43,562 bases of DNA from assembly GCA_903915155.1 (NCBI GenBank), contig CAIWRU010000130.1, positions 1 through 43,562 on the forward strand. Direction: 5' to 3'. Under the pieces are notes generated by a model. The model was not told the DNA's origin, did not search any database, and worked only from the letters and a program-made list of their open reading frames with translations. A program made the translations under genes and the position numbers. This document shows positions 26,875-35,487 of the stretch, piece after piece. Within the stretch, counting starts at the first letter, position 1; the number at the start of each line of letters is the position of its first letter. Origin of the DNA: an uncultured Mucilaginibacter sp. GTDB lineage: Bacteria; Bacteroidota; Bacteroidia; Sphingobacteriales; Sphingobacteriaceae.

Positions 26875-27726
26875 ATGAATACCGCTAAACCCTATCTTAT
26901 TAAGATTATTACTTCTTTATTTTTCCTTGTAATTGGCACAAAGTTTTGTCATGCGCAAACGGACACCATTGTTGTAAACAATCAAAAAACAGCTTGTACT
27001 GTTAAAGAAATAACTCCCGACGCAGTTAAATATACCTATCCCGGTGAAGACGTTCTAAATTCTGTTTATAAAAACACTGTGCAAAAGATCATCTTCAAAA
27101 GTGGCAGGATACAAACTTTCGCAGAAGCAACATCTTATAAAAAAGTTTCGGATGTAATGGATTTTGACAATGTTACTGTTACCGCTGTTGAAAGTGAAGT
27201 GCATGGTCTTTTTAAAATAAGCGATGTGGGTGCAAAAGCAAAAGGCACCACTGTATACTCAAGCATGGAACGGGTAAAAGAAAGGGCATACCACAAGTTA
27301 AAATTACAGGCATCAATGTTTGGCGCCAATATCATTTATTTGTCTGACCTAAAATCTGAAGGCAATAAATATGGCGGTTATTGGGGAGGCAGCTCAACGA
27401 CCGAAACTAATTTAACTGGGATTGCTTATTCAAACGTGTTACCCGATTACGATACTTTTAAAAAATTAGTAGGCACAAAAACAGTATTTGTCGCTATTAA
27501 AAGATTTGAATTGGGAGGAAGTGACAGCGACGTATCACAAGATAATATCGATAAACCTTTTAGTATTTCTAATATAACCAATGAAAATGGGCTTATTTTA
27601 ATTGAAGGAAACTTAAAAGATGAGAAAAATGTCACTACATTTCAGGTAGCTAATTTTACTACAGATACTTTTAGTGTTGCTTACAGATACAAAGGCACTG
27701 TTTACAATTTTACCATAAAAATATAA
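26875..27726 (+). CDS. Secreted protein of unknown function
   Basis: The 283-residue protein begins with a signal peptide (residues about 1-28, ending CHAQ). It then has a short domain typical of Bacteroidota secreted proteins (DTIVVNNQKTACTVKEITPD, then VQKIIFKSGRIQTF). A second domain follows around residues 90-200 (VGAKAKGTTVYSS, KLKLQASMFGANIIYLSDLK, YGGYWGGSSTTETNLTG), and the C-terminus is beta-rich. The middle part recalls small stress or envelope proteins that assign a heavy-metal-binding-like fold, but I cannot name it. It is clearly more AT-rich than its neighbours, which may mean later acquisition. TACATTTA about 20 nt upstream is a possible promoter box. Function unknown. Confidence 0.75.
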   Translation: MNTAKPYLIKIITSLFFLVIGTKFCHAQTDTIVVNNQKTACTVKEITPDAVKYTYPGEDVLNSVYKNTVQKIIFKSGRIQTFAEATSYKKVSDVMDFDNVTVTAVESEVHGLFKISDVGAKAKGTTVYSSMERVKERAYHKLKLQASMFGANIIYLSDLKSEGNKYGGYWGGSSTTETNLTGIAYSNVLPDYDTFKKLVGTKTVFVAIKRFELGGSDSDVSQDNIDKPFSISNITNENGLILIEGNLKDEKNVTTFQVANFTTDTFSVAYRYKGTVYNFTIKI

Positions 27727-27832
27727 GCGGTATAGCACATTACTACCGCCGACGGTGAAGCAGTTAGCATTTATTTTATTATTAGTAAGTATTCTTTTTG
27801 GAAATTACAAAGAGCAATAATCTGGGTACAAA

Positions 27833-28966
27833 CTAATTATGCTCAAGCAATTGTTGTACCAGTCCTTCCTGGTTTATGGTGTAGGTAATATGATCGGCTT
27901 CATCGGTTATCAGGGCCATAAACTGGTGTGGTGTGGCTTCCAGTACCAATTGGTTGGGTTTACCATCAACCGTAACCTGTTCGCTAATACCAAGATCTTT
28001 TAAATTAAGTGCGATGGCATGATGTTCGTTGTAGTACATCCGCTCGTGATAGTATATCAGCCACAAATACCGTTTCTGGTCCTCGCTGTAAGGCATCGTG
28101 AAGGTAGTATTACCTGAAGAGTTATCGCTAAAAAACAAGTACCCCCAACGTTCGGGAAAGTGCATATTAATAACACCTTGTGGCGACCAAACCCAATTGT
28201 GTTCGGGCTTCGGACGGCCACTCGTGTCGGTTTGTTTTACATATTTGCCATCTTTAACATTGGTATCCCATTCCACGCGCGAAAAATTGATGCGCCATGT
28301 GGTACCATCGTGCGGTATACGGACATGATCGCCCACTGCTAATGATCTTAGAGGCACGGCTATTTCCACAGTCCATCCCTTATCAGTATCGGAAGGTTTG
28401 TTAACTGTACCTTCAACCTTAACCGCCGACCGCATGCTTTTTGCATCCCAGGTTGTCAGCGGATTTCCTCCGTCGCGATATGGGGAATTCAAAAATAAGT
28501 CGAAGATAGTATTGATAGGGTTTATCTCGATTTCAAAATACTGGTGAGTGGTGTTATTAGGGTCGATAAAAAACTCAAAATCATTATCATGGTAAACAAT
28601 ATCATCATGGTGGGTTTTATATGCCCAAACATTTGGCTCCTGTATTTGCGCGGCTATATACAGGCAACTATCGTCCCATAGCATTTTCACCTTGGTTTGG
28701 TAAGTTGGTTTGGGCTTGCTGTCGCCTTCTATGTCAACAAAATCAGTGGTCCATGCTGCTTGCTTCCAGGCATTATCGTTAATATCGCCGTCAATTACCG
28801 GGGCCTTGTTGGTATGATAGATCACATAGCTAAGGGGTGTTGTAAATAAATTCTCCAGCCCTTTAAATTCCGATTGCGCCTTTGCAATAAAAGGGCATAA
28901 AAGGAAAGTGACTGCTGTTATTACACTTACAAAAAAATGTCTTTTAAAAGGCGCTTTATTAATCAT
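27833..28966 (-). CDS. Secreted CBM9-like carbohydrate-binding protein
   Basis: The 377-residue exported protein has a signal peptide (FVSVITAVTFLLCPFIAKAQ) followed by a family-9-type carbohydrate-binding domain. That domain starts at APVIDGDINDNAWKQAAWT (about residues 54-72) and continues with VKMLWDDSCLYIAAQIQEPN, DNDFEFFIDPNNTTHQYFEI and WTVEIAVPLRSL. No catalytic domain is recognisable. Such proteins in Bacteroidota often accompany glycan-degrading systems. It lies 30 bp after the next gene on the same strand, so both are probably in one operon, with this gene second. Confidence 0.85.
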   Translation of the reverse strand: MINKAPFKRHFFVSVITAVTFLLCPFIAKAQSEFKGLENLFTTPLSYVIYHTNKAPVIDGDINDNAWKQAAWTTDFVDIEGDSKPKPTYQTKVKMLWDDSCLYIAAQIQEPNVWAYKTHHDDIVYHDNDFEFFIDPNNTTHQYFEIEINPINTIFDLFLNSPYRDGGNPLTTWDAKSMRSAVKVEGTVNKPSDTDKGWTVEIAVPLRSLAVGDHVRIPHDGTTWRINFSRVEWDTNVKDGKYVKQTDTSGRPKPEHNWVWSPQGVINMHFPERWGYLFFSDNSSGNTTFTMPYSEDQKRYLWLIYYHERMYYNEHHAIALNLKDLGISEQVTVDGKPNQLVLEATPHQFMALITDEADHITYTINQEGLVQQLLEHN

Positions 28967-28996
28967 GGTGATTTAAAAGTAACATTTTTTATAAAC

Positions 28997-30160
28997 TTAC
29001 AGGCTTGCATCGATAAGTTTTAGCGGAACCCTTATGCCCCGCGGACGGTAAACATTAGGATCGGACCGACCATTGACACAATCTACAGTACATTTTTCAT
29101 AGCCGTTAATGCTATAGGTTATCAGCAATTCGTTGCGGCTGTTAATAAATCCGGGGTGACCAAAAACGCTATAGAAAAATGGCGAATGGCCTTCTTTCCT
29201 GTCGGGAATGGAATAATCCAACTTCGGTTTGTTGAATGGCCCAAGCGGACTATTTGACGTAGCGGTGTAAATATCTTTGCCCTGATCGCAACCAACGTTA
29301 AACTCCGAACACACCATGATGTACTTATTTTTAACCTTGCAAAAACTTACCGAGGTTGACGGCGAACGGGCTATTATTTTGCTTTGGGCGGCATCGGCAA
29401 CCCATTTTTTTCCATCCCAGAATTTCCATGCAGCGTTGGGGTTACTGATAGGGAATCGTGCTACATATATCTCGCCGACAGTTATAACCAGTTTTGAACC
29501 ATAAACATATACAAAACCGTCGGCATCATTCTTTATCATACTAAAGCCAAAGCCTATGCCTGCAAAATCGGGCAATTGGGTATAGCCGGCTACCGTCATT
29601 TCAGGATATTTTATTTTGGCCCACCAATCGTTACCGGCGCTGCCGAAGCCAAAGGCGCCGCCGCCGGGCTTATTCATTAAATTACTGCAATACACATATA
29701 CAGTATCGCCTATTTGCACTCCAGCACCCGGCCAGCTGAAATAGAGGTCGTTAGTATTGAACTTAAAATAGTTTTTGTTGCCCGGCCCCTTGCCTATCAG
29801 CGTTTGGGTGTTTTGCCATTTCCAGTCATTTTTAGGTTGCAATAGGGCGCAATTCCGTACCTGGAACAGGCATGGCACGGTACCGCTTTTCATATCATAA
29901 TCATTAATATGGCTGTCGCCCATCAGCCATAAGGTACGACCATCATTCAGCGGAACGGTTAGGCCGCCGTCGCTGGCTATCCAACCTGTGCTACGTTTAA
30001 AAAAGTTGGTTACAACAGTATCTGCATAGGAATTGCCCGCATTTACAGTATGGCCACTTCTATTTTTTGGGGTCGACGGATGGTGCTTGATACCATTATC
30101 AAAACTAAATAATAGCATTAGCGGGCAGGCAAGCAGCGTGCTGAATATCTTTAATTTCAT
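28997..30160 (-). CDS. Secreted beta-propeller-like protein (DUF5005/DUF4185-like)
   Basis: The 387-residue protein starts with a signal peptide (MKLKIFSTLLACPLMLLFSF). An open frame from 30208 would put 16 residues in front of it and is not preferred. The body looks like a five-bladed beta-propeller of the type seen in glycoside-hydrolase-like families: repeated aromatic blade motifs, an early GRTLWLMGDSHIND, then YFSWPGAGVQIGDTVYVYCS, AAWKFWDGKKWV and a late HPGFINSRNELLITYSINGY. Related DUF families are suspected glycan-active proteins, but I do not assign an activity. It is the first gene of an operon with the CBM9-like gene; the pair suggests binding or processing of an extracellular glycan. 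Confidence 0.72.
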   Translation of the reverse strand: MKLKIFSTLLACPLMLLFSFDNGIKHHPSTPKNRSGHTVNAGNSYADTVVTNFFKRSTGWIASDGGLTVPLNDGRTLWLMGDSHINDYDMKSGTVPCLFQVRNCALLQPKNDWKWQNTQTLIGKGPGNKNYFKFNTNDLYFSWPGAGVQIGDTVYVYCSNLMNKPGGGAFGFGSAGNDWWAKIKYPEMTVAGYTQLPDFAGIGFGFSMIKNDADGFVYVYGSKLVITVGEIYVARFPISNPNAAWKFWDGKKWVADAAQSKIIARSPSTSVSFCKVKNKYIMVCSEFNVGCDQGKDIYTATSNSPLGPFNKPKLDYSIPDRKEGHSPFFYSVFGHPGFINSRNELLITYSINGYEKCTVDCVNGRSDPNVYRPRGIRVPLKLIDASL

Positions 30161-30196
30161 GGCAATAGGTTTTGAATAGCGATGGTTTGATCGCCT

Positions 30197-30235
30197 TAAA
30201 GATAACATGTATATACAAGTTACATGCTATGTAAC
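30197..30235 (-). promoter_or_regulatory. Promoter and palindromic operator candidate of the propeller-CBM9 operon
   Basis: On the minus strand, TATCTTTA (30197-30204) is one base from TAnnTTTG and lies 36 nt before the ATG at 30160. Its expected -33 region falls in a perfect inverted repeat GTTACAT-GCT-ATGTAAC (30219-30235), next to a TGTATATACA palindrome. This is a good candidate binding site for a dimeric repressor or activator. Confidence 0.45.
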
Positions 30236-30267
30236 TACATATTTACAGCAAGAAATATTTATGAAGA

Positions 30268-30672
30268 TTAGCTACCGAGCTGCACAATATGGTCAAACTC
30301 TTCCCGCTTTAAAGCCATTACCGATAAGCGGCCTTGCCGTACCAAAGCAATATCTTTCAGTTTTTCATCGGCTTTTATGGTAGCCAGTGTTACCGGGGTT
30401 TTCAGACTTTCAACCGGCGCAAGGTCGACAACTACCCAATTCGGATCGTCGGTGGTGGGATCCTGGTAAAATTCTTTTACAACTTTGGCTATGCCGACTA
30501 CTTCTTTACCCTCGTTACTGTGATAAAACAGCACCAAGTCGCCTTCTTTCATCCCTCTTAAATTGTTGCGCGCCATATAATTACGCACACCATCCCAAAA
30601 GGTACGGCCCTGTTCGTTAAACTTTTCCCAGCTATATTTATGCGGTTCGGATTTTACCAGCCAATAGTCCAT
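30268..30672 (-). CDS. EVE domain protein (PUA-like fold)
   Basis: The 134-residue protein is a stand-alone EVE domain, relative of human THYN1. It has the classical start MDYWLVKSEPHKYSWEKF, then WDGVRNYMARNNLRGMKEGD, LVLFYHSNEGKEVVGIAKV and a C-terminal LSVMALKREEFDHIV. EVE domains have a PUA-like fold with an aromatic cage suited to binding modified bases in DNA or RNA. In bacteria they occur alone or fused to restriction systems; here no restriction partner is adjacent (the HsdR_N-type gene is 5 kb away). Length is typical and complete. Confidence 0.92.
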   Translation of the reverse strand: MDYWLVKSEPHKYSWEKFNEQGRTFWDGVRNYMARNNLRGMKEGDLVLFYHSNEGKEVVGIAKVVKEFYQDPTTDDPNWVVVDLAPVESLKTPVTLATIKADEKLKDIALVRQGRLSVMALKREEFDHIVQLGS

Positions 30673-30811
30673 GTATTCTATTTATTATTCGCTGGTAAAA
30701 GTAATAAAAGTGTTGATAGCCTAATAAAGAAAATGGACGTAAATTTTCTCTGTCACAAGGGGCTAACCCCTTATGCTATTTTAGTCACCCAAAACGCCGG
30801 GATAGAATTGA

Positions 30812-31174
30812 TTATTTCTTTTCTACTTTGGCCTTAGCAGCAGGCTTTGCTGTAATCACTTTTACCGGGGCTGCTTTTGGCGCTGCTTTCTTTGCAGGTA
30901 CGGCAGCTTTGGCTTTTGCTTCTTTAGCTGCTTTAGGGGCAGCAACTGCTTTAGCTGTTTTTTCAGCTTTTACAACGGCGGTTTTTATTATAACTAATTC
31001 GTCGGCAACTGCTTTAACCAATTTTTTCGATTGCTTTTTTATCTTCTTGGTCAGTTTTATTTTATCCTGTTCCAATATATTGGTTAATGTTGTTAGCAGG
31101 CGGGCCTTAAGTTCGCTTTTAGCGGCTTTACGGGCTGACTTTACGGGTTGTGCTTTTTGTTTCGGCTGTTTCAT
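30812..31174 (-). CDS. Histone H1-like Lys/Ala-rich protein
   Basis: The 120-residue, very basic protein consists mostly of Lys, Ala and Val with a Pro-containing repetitive tail (units like PAKKAAPKAAPVK and AKPAAKAKVEK). The central part (LLTTLTNILEQDKIKLTKKI, then KKQSKKLVKAVADE) could form a helical region. The composition resembles eukaryotic histone H1 tails and bacterial H1-like proteins such as Chlamydia Hc1, so binding to nucleic acid is the likely role, but no specific fold can be seen. The reverse strand of this gene is also open (an Ala/Phe-rich shadow). The gene is solitary, followed 40 bp downstream by an AAGGGG/CCCCTT hairpin without a T run. Confidence 0.75.
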   Translation of the reverse strand: MKQPKQKAQPVKSARKAAKSELKARLLTTLTNILEQDKIKLTKKIKKQSKKLVKAVADELVIIKTAVVKAEKTAKAVAAPKAAKEAKAKAAVPAKKAAPKAAPVKVITAKPAAKAKVEKK

Positions 31175-31517
31175 ATGATTTTATTGCAAATGTAAAGTAT
31201 ATGTATATGAATTTTATATTATCTTTATGTTAAGCACAAGGATGCAATTAACAATGAACAACAAACCAGGCTGAATAGTTTTGTAAAAGCTTTTTTACAT
31301 AAATTCTGCTATTTTCCCCACAAAATCCGGATATGGCTTTGCCGGGCTCTCTAAAAGCATTACCTTTATATTAGCATTTGCGCTGTGAATTTAAATTAAC
31401 AGATGGCATGGCAATTATCTTACCCCTATTCTTCAAAAGAATGATCTTTTGCTTTTAAACTCCATTGTTTTAAACAATTTATAGCTTAAATGGTTGTTTC
31501 TGTAGCTCAAGTAATTA
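31175..31517. other. Gene-free stretch upstream of the NRPS-like gene
   Basis: An AT-rich divergent gap of 343 bases. No ORF, no clear inverted repeat and no exact TAnnTTTG box; near matches with a wrong spacer occur around 31340 and 31375. It presumably holds the promoters of the H1-like gene and the NRPS-like gene. Confidence 0.5.
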
Positions 31518-34142
31518 ATGAAGATATTTAATAATGTAACGCTTACCCAACTTATAACAAAACAGGCTAAACAGCACCCTGACAAGGTAGCTATTAAGCA
31601 CAATGGGCAATCGATTACTTACCAGGAGCTCGATACCACATCAAATCAAATAGCAGCATATTTTATAGCTAATAATATTACAAATAATGATATTGTTGCC
31701 GTTGCTATCGACAGGTCGGTAAACTTGGTGCTGTGCCTATTGGGCCTGGTAAAAGCAGGCGCTGCTTATGTGCCTATCGACCCTAATTTACCTGCCGACA
31801 GGGTTAATTTTATATTGGAGAACAGTGGGGCTAAGGTTTTGTGCACAGCAAAAAAATATAACGAACAATATGCGGGCATCGCAGATAAAATATTGTTTGA
31901 TGATGTGATGCTAACCTGTAGTGATCTGCCTGCTGACGAACCGGATGTTGAATATAATGGTGAAGAACTTGCTTACATTTTATATACTTCAGGCTCAACA
32001 GGGCATCCAAAAGGTGTAGCTATTGAGCGGCATAGCCTGCTTAACTTTTTGTTGAGTATGCAAAAATCGCCCGGCATAACCCCTGACGATAAATTGCTAA
32101 GCATAACCACCATCTCTTTTGATATTGCCGAACTAGAACTGCTTTTGCCTTTAATAAGCGGTGCACAAATTATAATTGTTGATAACGAAATAGCTAAAGA
32201 TGGGCGCAAACTACTTGAAATAATTAAAGCTGAACAAATAAGCATTGTACAGGCTACGCCCTTTAGCTGGCGAATGATATTACAAAGCGGCTGGAGCAAG
32301 CCCCTGCCCATAAAGGCTTTTTGTGGGGGCGAGGCGATGCCTAAAGACCTGGCAGATAAACTGATTGAAAAGTGCGCTGAAGTTTGGAACATGTACGGGC
32401 CTACTGAAACTACTATATACAGCACTATAAAACACATATTGCCTAAAGATGAACTGATAACCATTGGGAAACCTATTGACAATACGCAGGTTTATATTTT
32501 AGATGACGAAAAGCGCCAAGTGCCGGCAGGAGAAGAAGGCGAAATTTATATAGAAGGTGAGGGTATAGCACGTGGTTATGTAGGGCGGCCAGACCTTACA
32601 AATGAACGGTTCATTGACGATACATTCTCGGGCACCGGGGGGAAAATCTATAAAACCGGCGATTGGGGGAAGATACTTGATAACGGCGAGGTGCAATACC
32701 TGGGAAGAATAGATCACCAAATAAAAATAAGGTGTTACCGCATTGAAACCGAAGAAATAGAATATCAACTAAAAAATCAAAGCGGTATTAAAGATGCCCT
32801 GATCATATTGCATGAAGACCGCCTGGGCAATAAACTGCTGGTTGCCTATATAGTAGCTAAAGGGTACATCGCGCCTTATCAACATAATCAGAAGATAAAG
32901 AAATGGAGAAACAGCCTAAAAAACAAGCTGCCCGACTATATGGTACCCGCGGCCTTTATAGTTATACCTCGCGTGCCTTTAATGCCGAACGGGAAACTTG
33001 ACAGGAAAAAATTACCTATACCTACAGCCAAACCACTATCGCGAAGCAATAAAAAACCAAGCACGGAGACTGAAAAAACAATAACACAGATCATATTAAG
33101 CAATACCGACTTTGAGCATATAGGCGTCAATGACAATTTTATTGATTTGGGTATCGACTCGCTTGTTGCGCTAACTATAATTGTTGGCATTGAGGAGCAT
33201 TTTAATAAGCGGCTACCACTAACTGTTTTAGTACATTACCCAACTGTAAAAATGCTCGCACAGTTTATTGATTCAGCCTCAGATTCGCCTTATAATTCAT
33301 TAATAAACCTGAAAAACGGGGGCAGTAAAGTGCCATTATACATGGTACACGGCATAGGCCTTAACCTGTTCAACTTTAATAGCATTATACAACACATGGA
33401 TGCCGACCAACCGGTTTTGGGCCTTCGGGCGGCCGGATTAGATGGTAACGAAGCTCCGCTTGAAAGTATTGAAACAATTGCTGCCTATTATAACCAGGAA
33501 ATATTGAACCATGACCCTATAGGCCCATACGCTGTCGCGGGCTATTCCATGGGTGGCATTATAGCCTATGAAATGGCCAAACAACTTAAAGAAGCAGGTA
33601 AAAAAGTTGAAATGCTGGCTATGATAGATACCAATGTGCAGGAAAGTTTCCAGGCGCCTATAAATAACATACTTAGAAAGGTTGAACGGCAGGTTGATAA
33701 ACTGATATTCAGAGCGGTGTCGTTTTACAAGTATCCTGTATCAAACGTTGATTATTTAAGCCAGACCTTCGGGCATCAACTTAAAACGTTTTTAACCCAA
33801 TCGGGGATTCGTAACAAATACATAGCATCGGAATTACCTGACTATATGCAAAACGTGGTTGAAAAATTAGAGGCGGCATGCGCCAGGTACGTTATAAAAC
33901 CATACGATTTAAAGATAGACCTGATAAAAGCTGAACAGCGGTTTTATTATATTGATGACCCTAAGTATTTGGGCTGGGGCAACTATGCGCTTGATGGTAT
34001 AATTACTTATGATGTACCGGGCGACCATGAAGATATGTTTCATTCGCCTAACGACATGATATTAGCTGAAACGCTGCAGAAGCGGTTGAATGAAATACCT
34101 GCCAATTTAAACAGGCCAATGTTGAAGAACCTATCGGTTTAA
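31518..34142 (+). CDS. Stand-alone NRPS-like enzyme, A-T-TE, glycine-type code
   Basis: The 874-residue protein has one adenylation domain (about 1-505), one carrier domain (about 515-585) and one thioesterase (about 605-865), and no condensation domain. The A domain has YILYTSGSTGHPKG near 155, YGPTETT from 293, YKTGDWG and PNGKLDRK with Lys493. The carrier serine is S548 in DLGIDSL. The TE triad is S677 (GYSMGG), D704 (MIDTN) and H837 (GDHEDMF). Hand alignment to GrsA gives specificity residues D202 I203 L206 Q245 F268 G270 M292 I300 Y301 K493. Asp202 indicates an alpha-amino acid, and the set resembles the published glycine code DILQLGLIWK. No phosphopantetheinyl transferase, condensation protein or exporter is adjacent. 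The product is unknown. Confidence 0.9.
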   Translation: MKIFNNVTLTQLITKQAKQHPDKVAIKHNGQSITYQELDTTSNQIAAYFIANNITNNDIVAVAIDRSVNLVLCLLGLVKAGAAYVPIDPNLPADRVNFILENSGAKVLCTAKKYNEQYAGIADKILFDDVMLTCSDLPADEPDVEYNGEELAYILYTSGSTGHPKGVAIERHSLLNFLLSMQKSPGITPDDKLLSITTISFDIAELELLLPLISGAQIIIVDNEIAKDGRKLLEIIKAEQISIVQATPFSWRMILQSGWSKPLPIKAFCGGEAMPKDLADKLIEKCAEVWNMYGPTETTIYSTIKHILPKDELITIGKPIDNTQVYILDDEKRQVPAGEEGEIYIEGEGIARGYVGRPDLTNERFIDDTFSGTGGKIYKTGDWGKILDNGEVQYLGRIDHQIKIRCYRIETEEIEYQLKNQSGIKDALIILHEDRLGNKLLVAYIVAKGYIAPYQHNQKIKKWRNSLKNKLPDYMVPAAFIVIPRVPLMPNGKLDRKKLPIPTAKPLSRSNKKPSTETEKTITQIILSNTDFEHIGVNDNFIDLGIDSLVALTIIVGIEEHFNKRLPLTVLVHYPTVKMLAQFIDSASDSPYNSLINLKNGGSKVPLYMVHGIGLNLFNFNSIIQHMDADQPVLGLRAAGLDGNEAPLESIETIAAYYNQEILNHDPIGPYAVAGYSMGGIIAYEMAKQLKEAGKKVEMLAMIDTNVQESFQAPINNILRKVERQVDKLIFRAVSFYKYPVSNVDYLSQTFGHQLKTFLTQSGIRNKYIASELPDYMQNVVEKLEAACARYVIKPYDLKIDLIKAEQRFYYIDDPKYLGWGNYALDGIITYDVPGDHEDMFHSPNDMILAETLQKRLNEIPANLNRPMLKNLSV

Positions 34143-34163
34143 TTTAGTTGGTATAAGTAACAG

Positions 34164-34349
34164 TTACTCCCTTTTGATATACTTTTTATATAGGTGCTCA
34201 AGGTAGCCCACACTTACATAATCTAAAAACTTCCAGTTAGGATAATAGTTTCGTTGTAAATGTTTAAGCACGGTGAATATGATCACCAAAAAAACAAGAA
34301 TTACACCTAAAAAGAGTAAAACAGCACCTATTATACTGACAACGCCCAT
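34164..34349 (-). CDS. Small membrane protein of unknown function
   Basis: The 61-residue protein has one long N-terminal hydrophobic segment (about residues 4-30, rich in Val, Leu, Ile) followed by a basic and aromatic tail (LKHLQRNYYPNWKFLDYVSV). An ATG start, typical codon use and a position between real genes suggest it is expressed, but nothing identifies its role. It is convergent with the NRPS-like gene, 21 bp from its end, and upstream of it on the minus strand is holA. The tail would face the cytoplasm under the positive-inside rule. Confidence 0.6.
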   Translation of the reverse strand: MGVVSIIGAVLLFLGVILVFLVIIFTVLKHLQRNYYPNWKFLDYVSVGYLEHLYKKYIKRE

Positions 34350-34461
34350 AATAAAAAGTTATAGTCAAAATTACTCCTTGTACGCAAGATATTAGGTATG
34401 GGTTACCCCAAGAACAAACTTTTAAAACTAACGCGAATATTTTGATGGTAATCGTATTGTA

Positions 34462-35484
34462 TTAATGCAATATCTTAAACATTAATTCTTTCATCAAAGC
34501 GCCATCTTCGGCATTTGACTCCACTCCTTTGCTCTTTAGGTCGTACTCGCGCAGGTAGCTTATTATGCGCATAGTTTTGCCATAGTCGTAGCTGCGGGCA
34601 GCTTGTTCATAGTCCTTCACAAAAAACGGATTCACACCTAATTCACGGGCAAGGTTTTGCTGCGACCTGTCCTTCACATAATGAAAAGCCAGCACCTTGC
34701 TAAAATAATTGTTCAAATTGCCCAACACCAGCACAATGGGATTTGCTTTTGGGTTTGCTTCAAAATAATTGACTATCTGGTTAACCTTAAAAACATCCTT
34801 TTTTCCTAAAGCGGTTTGCAGTTCAAATACATTGTACTCCTTACTTATGCCTATGTTATTTTGTACCAGTTCGAGGGTTATCTCCTGCCCTGCCGATACA
34901 TTCAGCATCAACTTCTCCAGTTCATTGGCAATTTTCGATAGATCATTACCCAGGTATTCGGACAGCATCATGGTTGCCGGCTGACTTATGCGGTAACCTT
35001 TATCGCTTATAAAACCCTCTATCCAAGCCGGAACTTTATTATCATACAAAGCCGCAGATTCAAACACCTGCCCTTTTTTTTCAATGGCTTTATAAGTTTT
35101 TTTGCGTTTATCAAACTTGCCGTATTTATAGCAGAAAACAAGTATGGTGCTTGGCAACGGATTTTCAAGGTAATTCAGCAGGGGGTTAATGCTTTTTTTA
35201 TCATCGTCGTCCTTACCCCACTTCATATCCTGGGCTTCCTTTACCAAAACTACCTGGTAATCGGCCATCATAGGATAACGCTTGGCGGCGTTCAGCACGG
35301 TCATTATATCGGTATCCTTACCGTAAAGCACAGTTTGGTTAAAGCCCTTTTCAGCATCCGGAAGTAATTTATGCTCCACGTAATTACCTACCAGGTCGAT
35401 ATAATAAGGCTCGTCGCCATGCAGCAGGTATAGCGGTTTAAATTTGCGATTTTTAAGATCTTTTATAATATCGTCGGCACTCAT
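34462..35484 (-). CDS. holA: DNA polymerase III subunit delta
   Basis: The 340-residue clamp-loader subunit opens the beta sliding clamp during DNA replication. Typical features: an N-terminal FKPLYLLHGDEPYYIDLVGN, a VLVKEAQDMKWG stretch around residue 80-90, and the later helical domain with VFELQTALGKKDVFKVNQIV and NPIVLVLGNLNNYFSKVLAF. The C-terminal third is the helical collar domain. The start ATG at 35484 lies 4 nt from a foldback repeat. On the minus strand TACTTTTG within that repeat ends 7 nt before the ATG and is an exact TAnnTTTG match, so the repeat may supply the promoter. Confidence 0.92.
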   Translation of the reverse strand: MSADDIIKDLKNRKFKPLYLLHGDEPYYIDLVGNYVEHKLLPDAEKGFNQTVLYGKDTDIMTVLNAAKRYPMMADYQVVLVKEAQDMKWGKDDDDKKSINPLLNYLENPLPSTILVFCYKYGKFDKRKKTYKAIEKKGQVFESAALYDNKVPAWIEGFISDKGYRISQPATMMLSEYLGNDLSKIANELEKLMLNVSAGQEITLELVQNNIGISKEYNVFELQTALGKKDVFKVNQIVNYFEANPKANPIVLVLGNLNNYFSKVLAFHYVKDRSQQNLARELGVNPFFVKDYEQAARSYDYGKTMRIISYLREYDLKSKGVESNAEDGALMKELMFKILH

Positions 35485-35487
35485 GTA

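Noticed and set aside
27833-30160. Polysaccharide utilization locus
   Set aside because: The CBM9-like and propeller-like genes have no SusC/SusD pair or recognised hydrolase next to them, and the GH89 gene is 25 kb away.
30757-30772. AAGGGG-CTAA-CCCCTT hairpin as terminator of the H1-like gene
   Set aside because: No T run follows on the minus strand, so an intrinsic terminator is not supported.
30828-31178. 116-codon Ala/Phe-rich open frame on the plus strand
   Set aside because: Mirror of the Lys/Ala-rich H1-like gene; the minus-strand product has the coherent composition of a nucleic-acid-binding protein, while this one looks like a codon artefact.
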